Positions 45,543-53,808 of a DNA stretch of 64,000 nucleotides are shown here, one piece after another. Under the pieces are notes generated by a model that saw only the letters and a list, made by a program, of their open reading frames with translations, was not told the origin of the DNA and did no database searches. Where the stretch lies: the NCBI RefSeq assembly GCF_001613425.1, contig NZ_BDCI01000001.1:452526-516525 (forward strand), given 5' to 3'. Position 1 is the first letter of the stretch, and every line of letters starts with the position of its first letter. This stretch comes from Nocardia vulneris. Its GTDB lineage: Bacteria; Actinomycetota; Actinomycetes; Mycobacteriales; Mycobacteriaceae. The position numbers were made by a program, and so were the translations under genes.

Positions 45543-46622
45543 ATGCCAGAAGGACTCAAGACGCTCACCCGGTACACGATCGAGGAGGAGCATCGGCATC
45601 CCGGCTCGTCCGGTGAATTCTCGGCCCTGGTCAATGTGGTCGCGACGGCGACGAAGATCATCGCCAACCAGGTGACCCGGGGTGCCATCGTCGGCTCGCT
45701 GGGCGCCGCGGAGCCCGACAATCTGCCGCCGACGGTGCACCGCAAGCTCGACGCGATCGCCAATGACATCATGGTCGCCGAGACCCAGTGGACGGGACAT
45801 CTGGCGGCGCTGCTCTCCGAACAGATGTCGGCCGTTCATCCGGTGCCCGACGCGCATCGGCGCGGCAAATATCTGCTGGCGTTCGATCCGCTCGACGGTT
45901 CCTCCAACATCGACGTGAACCTGCCCGTCGGCACCATCTTCAGTGTGCTGCGCGCCCCGGAACCGGGCGAGAACGGCCCGGCGGCAAGCGATTTCCTGCA
46001 ATCCGGGGTGCATCAGGTGTGTGCGGGCTTCACCCTGTACGGCCCGGCGACGATGCTGGTGCTCACCACCGGCCGGGGTGTGGACGGGTTCACCCTGGAC
46101 CGCGAGATCGGCGCGTTCGTGCTGACCCACCCGCGCATGCGTATCCCCGAGGACACCTCCGGGTTCGCGATCAATGCCGCCAACGAGCGGTTCTGGGAGC
46201 GCCCGGTGCGCCGGTACGTGCACGAATGCCTCGACGGGGTGGAGGGCCCGCGCGGGCGCGATTTCAACATGCGCTGGGTCGCGTCGCTGGTGGCGGACAC
46301 CTTTCACATCCTGACCCGCGGCGGGGTCTACCTGTATCCGCACGACGATCGGCCGCCGGTGCGGCCCGGCCGGGTCGCGCTGCTCTACGGCGCCAATCCG
46401 ATCGCGTTCATCGTCGAACAGGCGGGCGGCTGGGCGACCACCGGCGGGGAACGCGTGCTCGAGGTGCCGCCGCGCGGGGTGCACCATCAGGTGCCGCTGA
46501 TCTTCGGCTCCCGCAACGAGGTGGCGCGGATCGAGCGGTATCACGCCGAGCCCGACGAAGGACCGAGCTTCGACAGTTCGCTGTTCGGGTCGCGCTCGCT
46601 GTTCCGGCCCGCGCCGCACTGA
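45543..46622 (+). CDS. cbbF: Class I fructose-1,6-bisphosphatase
   Basis: A 359-residue enzyme that dephosphorylates fructose-1,6-bisphosphate in the Calvin cycle. The metal/phosphate motif LLAFDPLDGSSNIDVNLPVG (Asp115-Asn122) is intact, as are GTIFSVLRA and FNMRWVASLVADTFHIL. It is the class I type, distinct from the class II GlpX found in most actinobacteria, and so fits an acquired autotrophy cassette. It follows cbbX by 16 bp with GAGGAGAGCG upstream. Confidence 0.95.
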   Translation: MPEGLKTLTRYTIEEEHRHPGSSGEFSALVNVVATATKIIANQVTRGAIVGSLGAAEPDNLPPTVHRKLDAIANDIMVAETQWTGHLAALLSEQMSAVHPVPDAHRRGKYLLAFDPLDGSSNIDVNLPVGTIFSVLRAPEPGENGPAASDFLQSGVHQVCAGFTLYGPATMLVLTTGRGVDGFTLDREIGAFVLTHPRMRIPEDTSGFAINAANERFWERPVRRYVHECLDGVEGPRGRDFNMRWVASLVADTFHILTRGGVYLYPHDDRPPVRPGRVALLYGANPIAFIVEQAGGWATTGGERVLEVPPRGVHHQVPLIFGSRNEVARIERYHAEPDEGPSFDSSLFGSRSLFRPAPH

Positions 46623-46651
46623 GTTCTGTCCGCCGGCCATCGAGGAGTGCC

Positions 46652-47530
46652 ATGTCGGTCAAACATCCCGTCGTCGCCATCACCGGGTCCTCCGGTGCGG
46701 GCACCACCAGCGTCACGCGGACCTTCCAGGAGATCTTCCGCCGCGAAGGGATCAACGCGGTGGTGGTGGAGGGTGATTCGTTCCATCGCTACGACCGCAG
46801 CGAGATGAAGCAGGCGATGGCCGAGGCCGAGCAGAGCCGCAACGTCACGTTCTCGCATTTCGGCGAGGAGGCCAATCTGCTGAAGGAACTCGAGCGGTTG
46901 TTCCGCGACTACGGCGAGACCGGGGTCGGGCAGGTGCGCAAGTATCTGCACGACGAGCGCGAGGCCGAACCGTACGGGCAACCGGCGGGCACGTTCACGC
47001 CGTGGGAAGACCTGACGCCCGGCAGCGATCTGCTGTTCTACGAGGGACTGCACGGGGCCGCGGTCACCGACAGCGTGAACGTCGCGCAGTACGCGGATCT
47101 GCTGGTCGGGGTGGTGCCGATCGTGAACCTGGAATGGATTCAGAAGGTCATCCGGGACAAGACCGAACGCGGCTACTCCAGTGAGGCGGTGATCGACACG
47201 ATCCTGCGCCGGATGCCGGACTACGTGAAGTACATCTGCCCGCAGTTCTCGCACACCTACGTCAACTTCCAGCGGGTGCCGACCGTGGACACCTCCAATC
47301 CGTTCATCGCCCGCAGCATCCCTACCGCGGACGAGAGCTTCGTGGTGATCCGCTTCGCCGACCCGAAGGTGATCGACTTCCCGTATCTGCTCTCGATGCT
47401 GCACGACTCGTTCATGTCGCGGCCGAACTGCATCGTCGTGCCCGGCGGCAAGATGGAGCTGGCCATGCAGCTGATCTTCACGCCGTTGATCCTGCGGTTG
47501 ATGGACAAGCGGCCCAAGCGTTCCCGCTGA
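46652..47530 (+). CDS. cbbP: Phosphoribulokinase
   Basis: A 292-residue kinase that makes ribulose-1,5-bisphosphate from ribulose-5-phosphate. The P-loop GSSGAGTTS is at residues 12-20, followed by VVEGDSFHRYDRSEMKQAMA and NVTFSHFGEEANLLKELERL, both typical of bacterial (class I) PRK. LLFYEGLHGAAVTDSVNVAQ corresponds to the Walker B region. It is the last gene of the operon, 29 bp after cbbF with CGAGGAGTG upstream. PRK plus RuBisCO are the two enzymes unique to the cycle; the remaining enzymes are not in this window. Confidence 0.96.
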   Translation: MSVKHPVVAITGSSGAGTTSVTRTFQEIFRREGINAVVVEGDSFHRYDRSEMKQAMAEAEQSRNVTFSHFGEEANLLKELERLFRDYGETGVGQVRKYLHDEREAEPYGQPAGTFTPWEDLTPGSDLLFYEGLHGAAVTDSVNVAQYADLLVGVVPIVNLEWIQKVIRDKTERGYSSEAVIDTILRRMPDYVKYICPQFSHTYVNFQRVPTVDTSNPFIARSIPTADESFVVIRFADPKVIDFPYLLSMLHDSFMSRPNCIVVPGGKMELAMQLIFTPLILRLMDKRPKRSR

Positions 47531-47531
47531 T

Positions 47532-47564
47532 CCGGCACCCGGTGCCGGTGTGCATCGGATGCAC
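47532..47564. terminator. Double hairpin after cbbP
   Basis: CCGGCACC-C-GGTGCCGG (47532-47548) is followed by GTGCAT-CGG-ATGCAC (47550-47564), directly downstream of the cbbP stop (47530). No T-run follows, as usual in actinobacteria. Confidence 0.6.
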
Positions 47565-47639
47565 CTCTGGTGGAGAAGCGCGGTCCTGGGCTACTGTCGA
47601 TCGGACCCTATTCAACGAGTTGCATATGCGAGGTGGGAT

Positions 47640-48053
47640 ATGACCACGTTCCGCGAGGCCGTCGAAGCGCGGGACACCGCGGCGCTCGAAGCCCTGTTCG
47701 CCGACGACGTCGTCTTCACCAGTCCGGTCGCCTTCAAGCCCTACCCCGGCAAGGCGATCACCACCGCGATCCTGCGCGGCGTGCTGCGAGTCTTCGAGGA
47801 CTTCCGCTACGTCCGCGAGATCGCCGACGCCGGCGGCCGTGATCACGCCCTCGTCTTCGAGGCCACCGTCAACGGCAAGACCGTCAACGGCTGCGACTTC
47901 CTGCACTACGACGAGTCCGGCAAGATCGACGCCCTCACCGTCATGGTCCGCCCCCTCTCCGCCGCCCAAGCCATCTCCGAGGCCATGGCCGCCCAATTCC
48001 CCCGCATCCAAGAAGAAGCCCTCGCCGCCACCCGAACCCAACCCGCGCCGTAG
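47640..48053 (+). CDS. SnoaL-like / NTF2-fold protein
   Basis: A 137-residue single-domain protein with the NTF2-like pattern: TTFREAVEARDTAALEALFA (helix), DDVVFTSPVAFKPYPGKAI, then VRVFEDFRYVREIADAGGRD-type strands and the sheet GRDHALVFEATVNGKTVNGC. Such proteins are polyketide cyclases, steroid isomerases or orphan binding proteins. No metal motif is seen. The ATG at 47640 is chosen because the family pattern starts there; the frame is open to 47550. Convergent with dinB. Confidence 0.8.
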   Translation: MTTFREAVEARDTAALEALFADDVVFTSPVAFKPYPGKAITTAILRGVLRVFEDFRYVREIADAGGRDHALVFEATVNGKTVNGCDFLHYDESGKIDALTVMVRPLSAAQAISEAMAAQFPRIQEEALAATRTQPAP

Positions 48054-48077
48054 CCCGACACGGCGCTCGAACCGCCG

Positions 48078-49310
48078 TCAGTCCGGGAGGAGGGGGACCG
48101 AGAGGCCTTCGCCGCGGTGCAGGAGGGCGGCGCGGGTGACGGCGGTGGAGCCGAAGCGGTGGCGCAGGCTGTCGAGGGTGGCGTCGAGGGTGTTGTCGGG
48201 GCGGTGGTCGAAGGGGAGGGGGAGTTGGTAGGGGTCGGCGTGCTCGAGGTTGGTGAAGGCCAGGCCGATGAGGGTGAGGCCGCGCTCCTGGATCATCGGG
48301 CCTGCCGCACCGAGCAGGGTGCGGGCCGCGCCGAGCAGAGTGCCGGTGTGGTCGGTGGCTTCGGCGAGGGTGTGCGAGCGGGTGGCGCGGGTGAAATCGT
48401 CGAAACGCATGCGCAGCACCACGGTTCGGGCGATGCGGTCGGCGGCGCGCAGGCGGCGGCCGAGCCGGTCGGCGAGACCGTGCACGTAGGCCTCGATCTC
48501 CTCGGGCGGATGCGGGACGCGCCCGAGCGCGCGCTGCGCCCCGAGGGACCGGCGGCGCACCCCGGTCTCGACCCGGCGCGGGTCCCGCGCCCACGCCAGC
48601 GCGTACAGGTGCCGGGCCGCACCGGGGCCGAGGATGGCGCGCAGCGGGCTCTCGCCGAGGTCGGCGAGCTGGCCGACCCGGGTGATGCCGTGCTCGTGCA
48701 ACGTGCGCGCGGTGACATCACCGACGCCCCACAGTCTTTCGACCGGCAGCGGATGCAGGAAGTCGAGTTCGCCGTCCGGGGGCACACAGCGCAGGCCGTC
48801 GGGTTTGGCGACGGCACTGGCGACCTTGGCCAGGAATTTGGTGCGCGCGATACCCACCGAGATCGGCAGCCCGACCTGTTCGCGCACCCGCGCGCGCAGC
48901 CGTTCGGCGATGCCGATCGGTGCGCCTGCGATCCGCCGCAACCCGCCGACGTCGAGGAACGCCTCGTCGATGGAGATGCCCTCGACCACCGGGGTGGTGT
49001 CGTGGAAGACCTCGAACACGGCTCGGCTCGCCTCGGCGTAGGCCGCCATGCGCGGCGGCACCACGATGGCGTGCGGGCACAGCCGCCGCGCCTGCCCGCC
49101 GTTCATCGGCGTACGCACCCCGAACGCCTTGGCCTCGTAGCTGGCCGCGAGCACGACCCCGCCGCCGACGATCACCGGCTTGCCGCGCAGACGCGGATTG
49201 TCACGCTGTTCGACCGAGGCGTAGAAGGAGTCGAGATCGGCGTGCAGGATCGACGCTTCGGCCCGCGCGGCGATCCGCGGGCGGGAGGCAGGGACGTCGG
49301 ACACGAACAT
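48078..49310 (-). CDS. dinB: DNA polymerase IV (Y-family)
   Basis: A 410-residue translesion polymerase. The palm motif ILHADLDSFYASVEQRDNPR has catalytic Asp25 and Asp27, and GISIDEAFLDVGGLRR supplies the later Asp-Glu. Finger/palm and HhH regions (LWGVGDVTARTLHEHGITRV) and the little finger (LGRRLRAADRIARTVVLRMR) follow. The C-terminus lacks a clear beta-clamp QLxLPF motif, but YQLPLPFDHRP is close to that pattern. The ATG at 49310 lies inside a LexA-type SOS box; an upstream frame to 49379 exists but is not needed. Confidence 0.93.
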   Translation of the reverse strand: MFVSDVPASRPRIAARAEASILHADLDSFYASVEQRDNPRLRGKPVIVGGGVVLAASYEAKAFGVRTPMNGGQARRLCPHAIVVPPRMAAYAEASRAVFEVFHDTTPVVEGISIDEAFLDVGGLRRIAGAPIGIAERLRARVREQVGLPISVGIARTKFLAKVASAVAKPDGLRCVPPDGELDFLHPLPVERLWGVGDVTARTLHEHGITRVGQLADLGESPLRAILGPGAARHLYALAWARDPRRVETGVRRRSLGAQRALGRVPHPPEEIEAYVHGLADRLGRRLRAADRIARTVVLRMRFDDFTRATRSHTLAEATDHTGTLLGAARTLLGAAGPMIQERGLTLIGLAFTNLEHADPYQLPLPFDHRPDNTLDATLDSLRHRFGSTAVTRAALLHRGEGLSVPLLPD

Positions 49311-49317
49311 ATGTTCG
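49304..49317. promoter_or_regulatory. LexA/SOS box overlapping the dinB start
   Basis: CGAACATATGTTCG matches the actinobacterial SOS box CGAAC-N4-GTTCG exactly. The dinB ATG (49308-49310) lies within it, so LexA would sit over the initiation codon region. The outer TCGAAC...GTTCGA positions are A and C here. Confidence 0.85.
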
Positions 49318-49368
49318 CATAGCCCACCGACATCCGGAACCCCGTGCGCGTCCGCGCACCCGGCGAAT

Positions 49369-49387
49369 CTACGATTCAACTACGTAG
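49369..49387. promoter_or_regulatory. Possible BlaI-type operator
   Basis: CTACGATTCAACTACGTAG contains the palindrome CTACGTAG (49380-49387) and outer arms CTACG/CGTAG. BlaI/MecI repressors commonly bind TACA/TGTA-type dyads; the site is 65 bp upstream of the BlaI-like GTG. Confidence 0.4.
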
Positions 49388-49451
49388 CAATGCGCCGGAA
49401 CCGGTATTCTGGCCCGACAGTAGGGCACTTTTGGATGAGGGAGTCGGTACA

Positions 49452-49856
49452 GTGCGCGGATTTGGAGACCTGGAGGCGGTGATCATGGACCGCATCTGGG
49501 ATCGGGACGCAGAGGACACCACGGTTCGCGAGATATTCGACGAATTGTCCGCACAGCGCGACATCGCGTACACCACCGTCATGTCCACGATGGACAACCT
49601 GCATCGCAAGGGCTGGCTCGCGCGCGAGCGTTCCGGCAAGGCCTACAAGTACTGGCCGACGTTGACCCGTGAGGAACACAGCGCTCGGCTGATGCTCGAG
49701 GCGCTGGGCGCGGGCGGCCGCTCCGATCTGGTGCTGAGCCATTTCGTGGACCGGATCACCGCCGAGGAATCGGCGGGCCTGCGGGCCGCGCTACGCAGGC
49801 TCACCGCCCGCAAGACCCCGGACGCTCCGCCGGGCGCCGAAGGCGCCGCCCCATGA
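49452..49856 (+). CDS. BlaI/MecI/CopY-type repressor
   Basis: A 134-residue winged-helix regulator. The pattern RGFGDLEAVIMDRIWDRDAE, TTVREIFDELSAQRDIAYTT, VMSTMDNLHRKGWLARERSG is that of the Penicillinase_R family, and the C-terminal helix region forms the dimerisation part. It starts with GTG at 49452; the stop overlaps the M56 gene by 4 bp (ATGA). This pair, BlaI-like repressor plus M56/BlaR1-like protease, normally forms a signal-dependent de-repression module. No beta-lactamase gene is adjacent. Confidence 0.9.
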   Translation: MRGFGDLEAVIMDRIWDRDAEDTTVREIFDELSAQRDIAYTTVMSTMDNLHRKGWLARERSGKAYKYWPTLTREEHSARLMLEALGAGGRSDLVLSHFVDRITAEESAGLRAALRRLTARKTPDAPPGAEGAAP

Positions 49857-50803
49857 CCCTGGCCGTAGCTCTGATGCTCTACGGCATCGTGGTGGCCGTG
49901 CTCGGCCCGCCGGTGCTGATCCGGTTGACCCGCCGCGGCAACGCGCCGCGCCTGGGCATCGTCGCGTGGCTCGTGGCGATCACCGGCACGCTCGGCGCGT
50001 GGGCCGCGGCGGCGACCATGCTCACCGTCGAGTTCGCCACCTACTGGGGACATCCGCACGACGCGTTGCAGGCCTGCTTCGCGATCATGTGGACCCCGTT
50101 GCACGAGGACGGCAGCGGCGCGACGAAGGCCGCGACGTTCGCGGTGGGCGCGCTGGTCGCCGCCTGCACGATGGCGGTGGTGGCGCGGGCGGTGTCGGTG
50201 GTCAAGGACATGCGCCGGCGCACGAGCGCGCACGCAAAGGCGCTGCGGCTGGTCGGGCGGCGGGTGCCCGGGGTCGGCGCGCTGGTGCTGGATTCGCCCG
50301 AGCGCCAAGCCTATTGCGTGCCGGGCAAACCCGACACCATCGTGGTGACCAGCGGCGCGCTCGACGCGTTGACCCCCGATCAGCTCGACGCGGTGCTCGC
50401 GCACGAACACGCGCACCTGGCCGGCCGGCACGCGCCGTTGACCGCGGTGCTGCGCGGGATCGCGACGACGCTGCCCGGCCTGCGCCTGGTCACCGTGGGC
50501 GCGACCGAGATCGGCCGGCTGCTCGAGATGTGCGCCGACGACAAGGCCGCGGGCAAGTACGGCTCCGAACCGCTGCTCGGCGGTCTGCTCGCCATCCTCG
50601 GCGTCACCGAGCCGGTCCCGTCGGGCGCGCTGGCCGCGGCGGGGACCGCGGTGCTGGCCCGCGCCGAACGCCTGGTCGATCCGGTGAGCGCGATCCAGCG
50701 GGCGACCACCCGCACGGCGCTGCTCGGCGTGATCGCCGCGACGGTCACCGGTTTCGGCTTCGTGGCCGCTACGGTGGCTTTCTGTAGCGCCGTTCTAGGC
50801 TGA
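49853..50803 (+). CDS. M56 family membrane metallopeptidase
   Basis: A 316-residue membrane zinc peptidase. Several N-terminal hydrophobic helices (VALMLYGIVVAVLGPPVLI, ATFAVGALVAACTMAVVARA) precede the HExxH site AVLAHEHAHLAGRHAPL (His184-Glu185-His188), and the third ligand region is likely LLEMCADDKAAG. It resembles BlaR1-like peptidases without the penicillin-binding sensor domain. The likely job is cleavage of the partner BlaI-like repressor in response to an unknown signal. Confidence 0.88.
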   Translation: MTLAVALMLYGIVVAVLGPPVLIRLTRRGNAPRLGIVAWLVAITGTLGAWAAAATMLTVEFATYWGHPHDALQACFAIMWTPLHEDGSGATKAATFAVGALVAACTMAVVARAVSVVKDMRRRTSAHAKALRLVGRRVPGVGALVLDSPERQAYCVPGKPDTIVVTSGALDALTPDQLDAVLAHEHAHLAGRHAPLTAVLRGIATTLPGLRLVTVGATEIGRLLEMCADDKAAGKYGSEPLLGGLLAILGVTEPVPSGALAAAGTAVLARAERLVDPVSAIQRATTRTALLGVIAATVTGFGFVAATVAFCSAVLG

Positions 50804-50821
50804 GTTTTTCGAAGGAGAACC

Positions 50822-51928
50822 ATGCGACTGACCTGGGATCAGGTATTCGCGTGGCGGCTGGAGCGGCAGTTCGTCACCGCCCCGGCCGGCACGGTGTCCG
50901 AGGTGGTCGAGCGGCTGGCGGGGGTGCAGGCACAGGTCACCTCGTCCGCGGAAACAGCGGTCGCCCTGCGTAGTTCGACGCCCGCGCCCGGTGCGCTGGT
51001 ACACGAACTGAACGAGGGCGCCCTGGTCAAGACGTGGGCGATGCGCGGCACGCTGCACGCGCTCACCCCGGCACTGGCCGCGGCCTGCCTTTCCCTGATC
51101 GCCTCGGCCCGCACCTGGGAGAAACCGGTGTGGGAGCGCAACTTCGGCGCGTCACCGGCCGAGGTCGCGGCGCTGACCGACGAGGTGCGCAGGGTGCTGG
51201 ACGGCAAGACACTGACCCGGGAGGAACTGGTCGCGGCGATCGTGGCCGATCCCGGCTTCGAGCGGCTGGGCGAACAATTGCGTTCGGGATGGGGCGCACT
51301 GCTCAAACCCCTGGCCTGGCAAGGCGCGATCTGTCACGGACCGGCCCAGGGCAACAAGATCACGTTCACCGATCCGGCGCAGTCGATCAAGGACTGGCCC
51401 GGGCTGCCCGAGCCCGATGACGCGGCCCCGCAAGCGATCCTGGCCTATCTCGGCGCCTACGGTCCCGCGACGCCGGAGACGTTCGACGCGTGGCTCAGTC
51501 GCGGCAGCTTGCGCAAAACCGTACTGCGCCGGTGGTTCTCGGAGCTGGGCGCGGCGCTCACCGAGGTCGAAGTGGAGGGCAGAACCGGGTATGTCCGCAC
51601 CGGAGACCTCGAACAGCTCGCCGCCACCCGCCCGGGCACGTCGGTGCATCTGCTGGGCGGCTTCGACCAGTACGTGCTCGGCCCCGGCACCGGCGATTCG
51701 GTGCTGCTGCCCGGGGACCATCGCGCGAAGGTGAGCCGCACGGCGGGCTGGATCTCGCCGATCGTGGTGGCGGGCGGTCGCATCGTGGGGACCTGGGAGT
51801 TGGCCGAGGACGCGGTGGTGCTCTCGATGTTCGACGACGAGCCGGTGCCGAAACGCGGACTCGACGCGGCCCTCGAGCGGCTCGCGGCAGCGCTCGGGCG
51901 CGACACCTTGCCGGTGCGTGCCGGGTAA
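50822..51928 (+). CDS. Winged-helix DNA-binding protein of the AlkZ-like (HTH_42) family
   Basis: A 368-residue protein. Near the N-terminus RLAGVQAQVTSSAETAVALR carries the QxQ motif (Gln36, Gln38) seen in AlkZ/YcaQ DNA glycosylases, and VKTWAMRGTLHALTPALAAA follows, as in the family's winged-helix repeats. AlkZ enzymes unhook interstrand crosslinks and remove alkylated bases; many actinobacterial paralogues are untested, so glycosylase activity is inference. The length fits the family. An RBS (GAAGGAG) precedes the ATG. It is 18 bp after the M56 gene and 3 bp before the MFS gene. Confidence 0.85.
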   Translation: MRLTWDQVFAWRLERQFVTAPAGTVSEVVERLAGVQAQVTSSAETAVALRSSTPAPGALVHELNEGALVKTWAMRGTLHALTPALAAACLSLIASARTWEKPVWERNFGASPAEVAALTDEVRRVLDGKTLTREELVAAIVADPGFERLGEQLRSGWGALLKPLAWQGAICHGPAQGNKITFTDPAQSIKDWPGLPEPDDAAPQAILAYLGAYGPATPETFDAWLSRGSLRKTVLRRWFSELGAALTEVEVEGRTGYVRTGDLEQLAATRPGTSVHLLGGFDQYVLGPGTGDSVLLPGDHRAKVSRTAGWISPIVVAGGRIVGTWELAEDAVVLSMFDDEPVPKRGLDAALERLAAALGRDTLPVRAG

Positions 51929-51931
51929 TCG

Positions 51932-53335
51932 ATGAACAAACACGGGGGTTCGCTGACCGAGAACCGCGTATTGCGCACGCCCGGCATCGTTTTGGTGCTC
52001 GCCTGCGCGTTCGTGCCGATGATGGACGCGTTCATCGCGGGAGTCGCGCTGCCGGGCATCCGCCGCGATTTCGGGCTCGCCGAGGGCTCGGCGCTGCTGA
52101 GCCTGGTGCTGGTCGGCTATCTGGCCGGGTTCGGTTCGCTGCTGATCGTCGGCGGGCGCGTCGGTGACCGGTTCGGGCGCCGACGGGTGCTGTGGGTGGC
52201 CGCCGCGGGGTTTCTGCTCGCGTCGCTGATCTGCGGGGTGGCACCGAGTTTCGAGGTACTCGTGGGTGGGCGGATCATGCAGGGGATCGCCGCGGGATTC
52301 GTGATGCCGCAGGTGCTCGGCCTGGTCACCGCACATGCCGGCGACCGCCGGGACCGTGCGATCAGCTGGTACTCCTCGATGAGCGGGGTGTCGGCGCTGG
52401 TCGGGCTGATCGGTGGCAGCGCGCTGCTCGATCTGGTGGGCGGCAGCGGTGCGTGGCGCTGGCTGTTCTTGATCAACATTCCGCTGGGCCTCGTCGCGGT
52501 GATCCTGTTGCCGCGCATGGTGCCCGACACCGCACCGAACACCGCCCAGCAGATCGACGGACGTGGCGGTGCGCTGCTGTCGCTGACGGTGCTGTCGTTT
52601 CTGCTGACCGCGGCGCTGTCGAGCACACTGGGCCCGCTGACCGTCGTGCCCGCGGTGCTCACGGTGGTGCTCGGCGGCGTGTGGCTGGCGCATCAGCGGC
52701 GCGGGGTCGCCGCGGGCCGCCCGGTGGTGGTGCCCGCGGGAATGTTCGACAGCCCGCAACTGCGCTGGGCGCTGGCGTTGATGCTGCCGTTCTTCGCGGG
52801 CGCGGGCGGGTTCCTCTACGCGCTGCCGCAAACCTTGCAGGAGGGGCTCGGGCATGCGCCGCTGATCGCCGGGCTGTTGACCGCGCCGATGGCGGCGGGA
52901 TTCCTGGTGTCCTCGTTCGCGGTGCCGCGTCTGCGCGGGCGGCTCGGGGTCGGCGCGATCGCGTTGGGCGCGACGGTGCAGGGCCTCGGCTTGGCGGGGA
53001 TGGCGGTGGGGGTGAGTGGCGCGAGCGTGCCGTTGATCTGTGTGGCGATGCTGCTGATCGGTACCGGGCAGGGCATCACGCTCGGGACCATGAACGCGCA
53101 CATGCTGTCGCTGGTCCCGGCCGCGCTGGCCGGGATGGGTGGGGGCGTGCTGCTCACCGCGCAGCAGGTCTCGATCGCCACCGGTGCGGCGATACTGGGC
53201 ACGGTGTTCGGTGTGGTGGTGCGGTCCGCGGGCCAGCAGAGCGCGATGGTGACGGTGCTGGTGGTGCAGATCGGGCTGGCGGCGCTGGTGATCGCCGCCG
53301 CCCTGCGCTCAGCTCGGCGCGTCGGCGGGCGCTAG
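51932..53335 (+). CDS. MFS efflux transporter (DHA2-like)
   Basis: A 467-residue transporter with about fourteen hydrophobic segments. The family signs are MMDAFIAGVALPGIRRDFGL (motif D1 of drug/proton antiporters), GGRVGDRFGRRRVLWVAAAG (motif A loop), and RIMQGIAAGFVMPQVLGLVT. It is a proton-driven exporter of the EmrB/QacA group; the substrate is unknown. It may export the product of the convergent peptide cluster, or be unrelated. Its 3' end overlaps the opposite-strand gene by 27 bp (53309-53335). Confidence 0.88.
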   Translation: MNKHGGSLTENRVLRTPGIVLVLACAFVPMMDAFIAGVALPGIRRDFGLAEGSALLSLVLVGYLAGFGSLLIVGGRVGDRFGRRRVLWVAAAGFLLASLICGVAPSFEVLVGGRIMQGIAAGFVMPQVLGLVTAHAGDRRDRAISWYSSMSGVSALVGLIGGSALLDLVGGSGAWRWLFLINIPLGLVAVILLPRMVPDTAPNTAQQIDGRGGALLSLTVLSFLLTAALSSTLGPLTVVPAVLTVVLGGVWLAHQRRGVAAGRPVVVPAGMFDSPQLRWALALMLPFFAGAGGFLYALPQTLQEGLGHAPLIAGLLTAPMAAGFLVSSFAVPRLRGRLGVGAIALGATVQGLGLAGMAVGVSGASVPLICVAMLLIGTGQGITLGTMNAHMLSLVPAALAGMGGGVLLTAQQVSIATGAAILGTVFGVVVRSAGQQSAMVTVLVVQIGLAALVIAAALRSARRVGGR

Positions 53336-53797
53336 CGCCGAGATCTCGGCGAGGCTGTGGCCCATCTCCTCGTGCAGGAACCGCACCATCGTCCACCAGC
53401 GCCCGCCCTCGGCGTCGAAACCGCCGAATCGACGGCAGTACAGCGGAATCCAGCGCAGGAACTGTTCGATCATCGCCTCCCGCGAGGGCTGACGCTGCCC
53501 GTAGTCGCCGTAGGAGATGGACCGGTGGTGGATGAAATAGCCGCCGGGCAAACGCTTCTCGCACAGTTCGGCGTACTCGCGGGTCTGCAGGATGAGGTAA
53601 TGCCACACCTCATCGATCACCTGCTCGACCGGGAGGAACAAGCCGCTGAGTTCGTCGCGATGCGCGGAGACCAGCGTCAGGTAGCGCACGGCCTCGCGGA
53701 CCTGGATGCGGGCGGTCGCTTCGTCGACGCCGTTGTGCTCGCGGGTGTAGTCGACGGTCTCCTGGTAGAGCTCGCCGAGGATGTCCTGTTCGCTCAT
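53309..53797 (-). CDS. Small VWH-motif protein of the peptide cluster
   Basis: A 162-residue soluble protein, last of three minus-strand genes. A helix containing VEQVIDEVWHYLILQTREYA (Asp62, His66) and then GGYFIHHRSISYGDYG (His90-His91) resembles the putative core of plant glycine-rich-domain proteins (GRDP/DUF1399), where D-x-x-W-H and downstream His residues recur. Such a set of Asp/His could bind a metal. No signal peptide or membrane segment. It starts 12 bp after the ligase stop. Its role in the cluster is unknown; a tailoring or carrier role is inference. Confidence 0.7.
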   Translation of the reverse strand: MSEQDILGELYQETVDYTREHNGVDEATARIQVREAVRYLTLVSAHRDELSGLFLPVEQVIDEVWHYLILQTREYAELCEKRLPGGYFIHHRSISYGDYGQRQPSREAMIEQFLRWIPLYCRRFGGFDAEGGRWWTMVRFLHEEMGHSLAEISALAPADAPS

Positions 53798-53808
53798 CGC
53801 CTGCTCCT

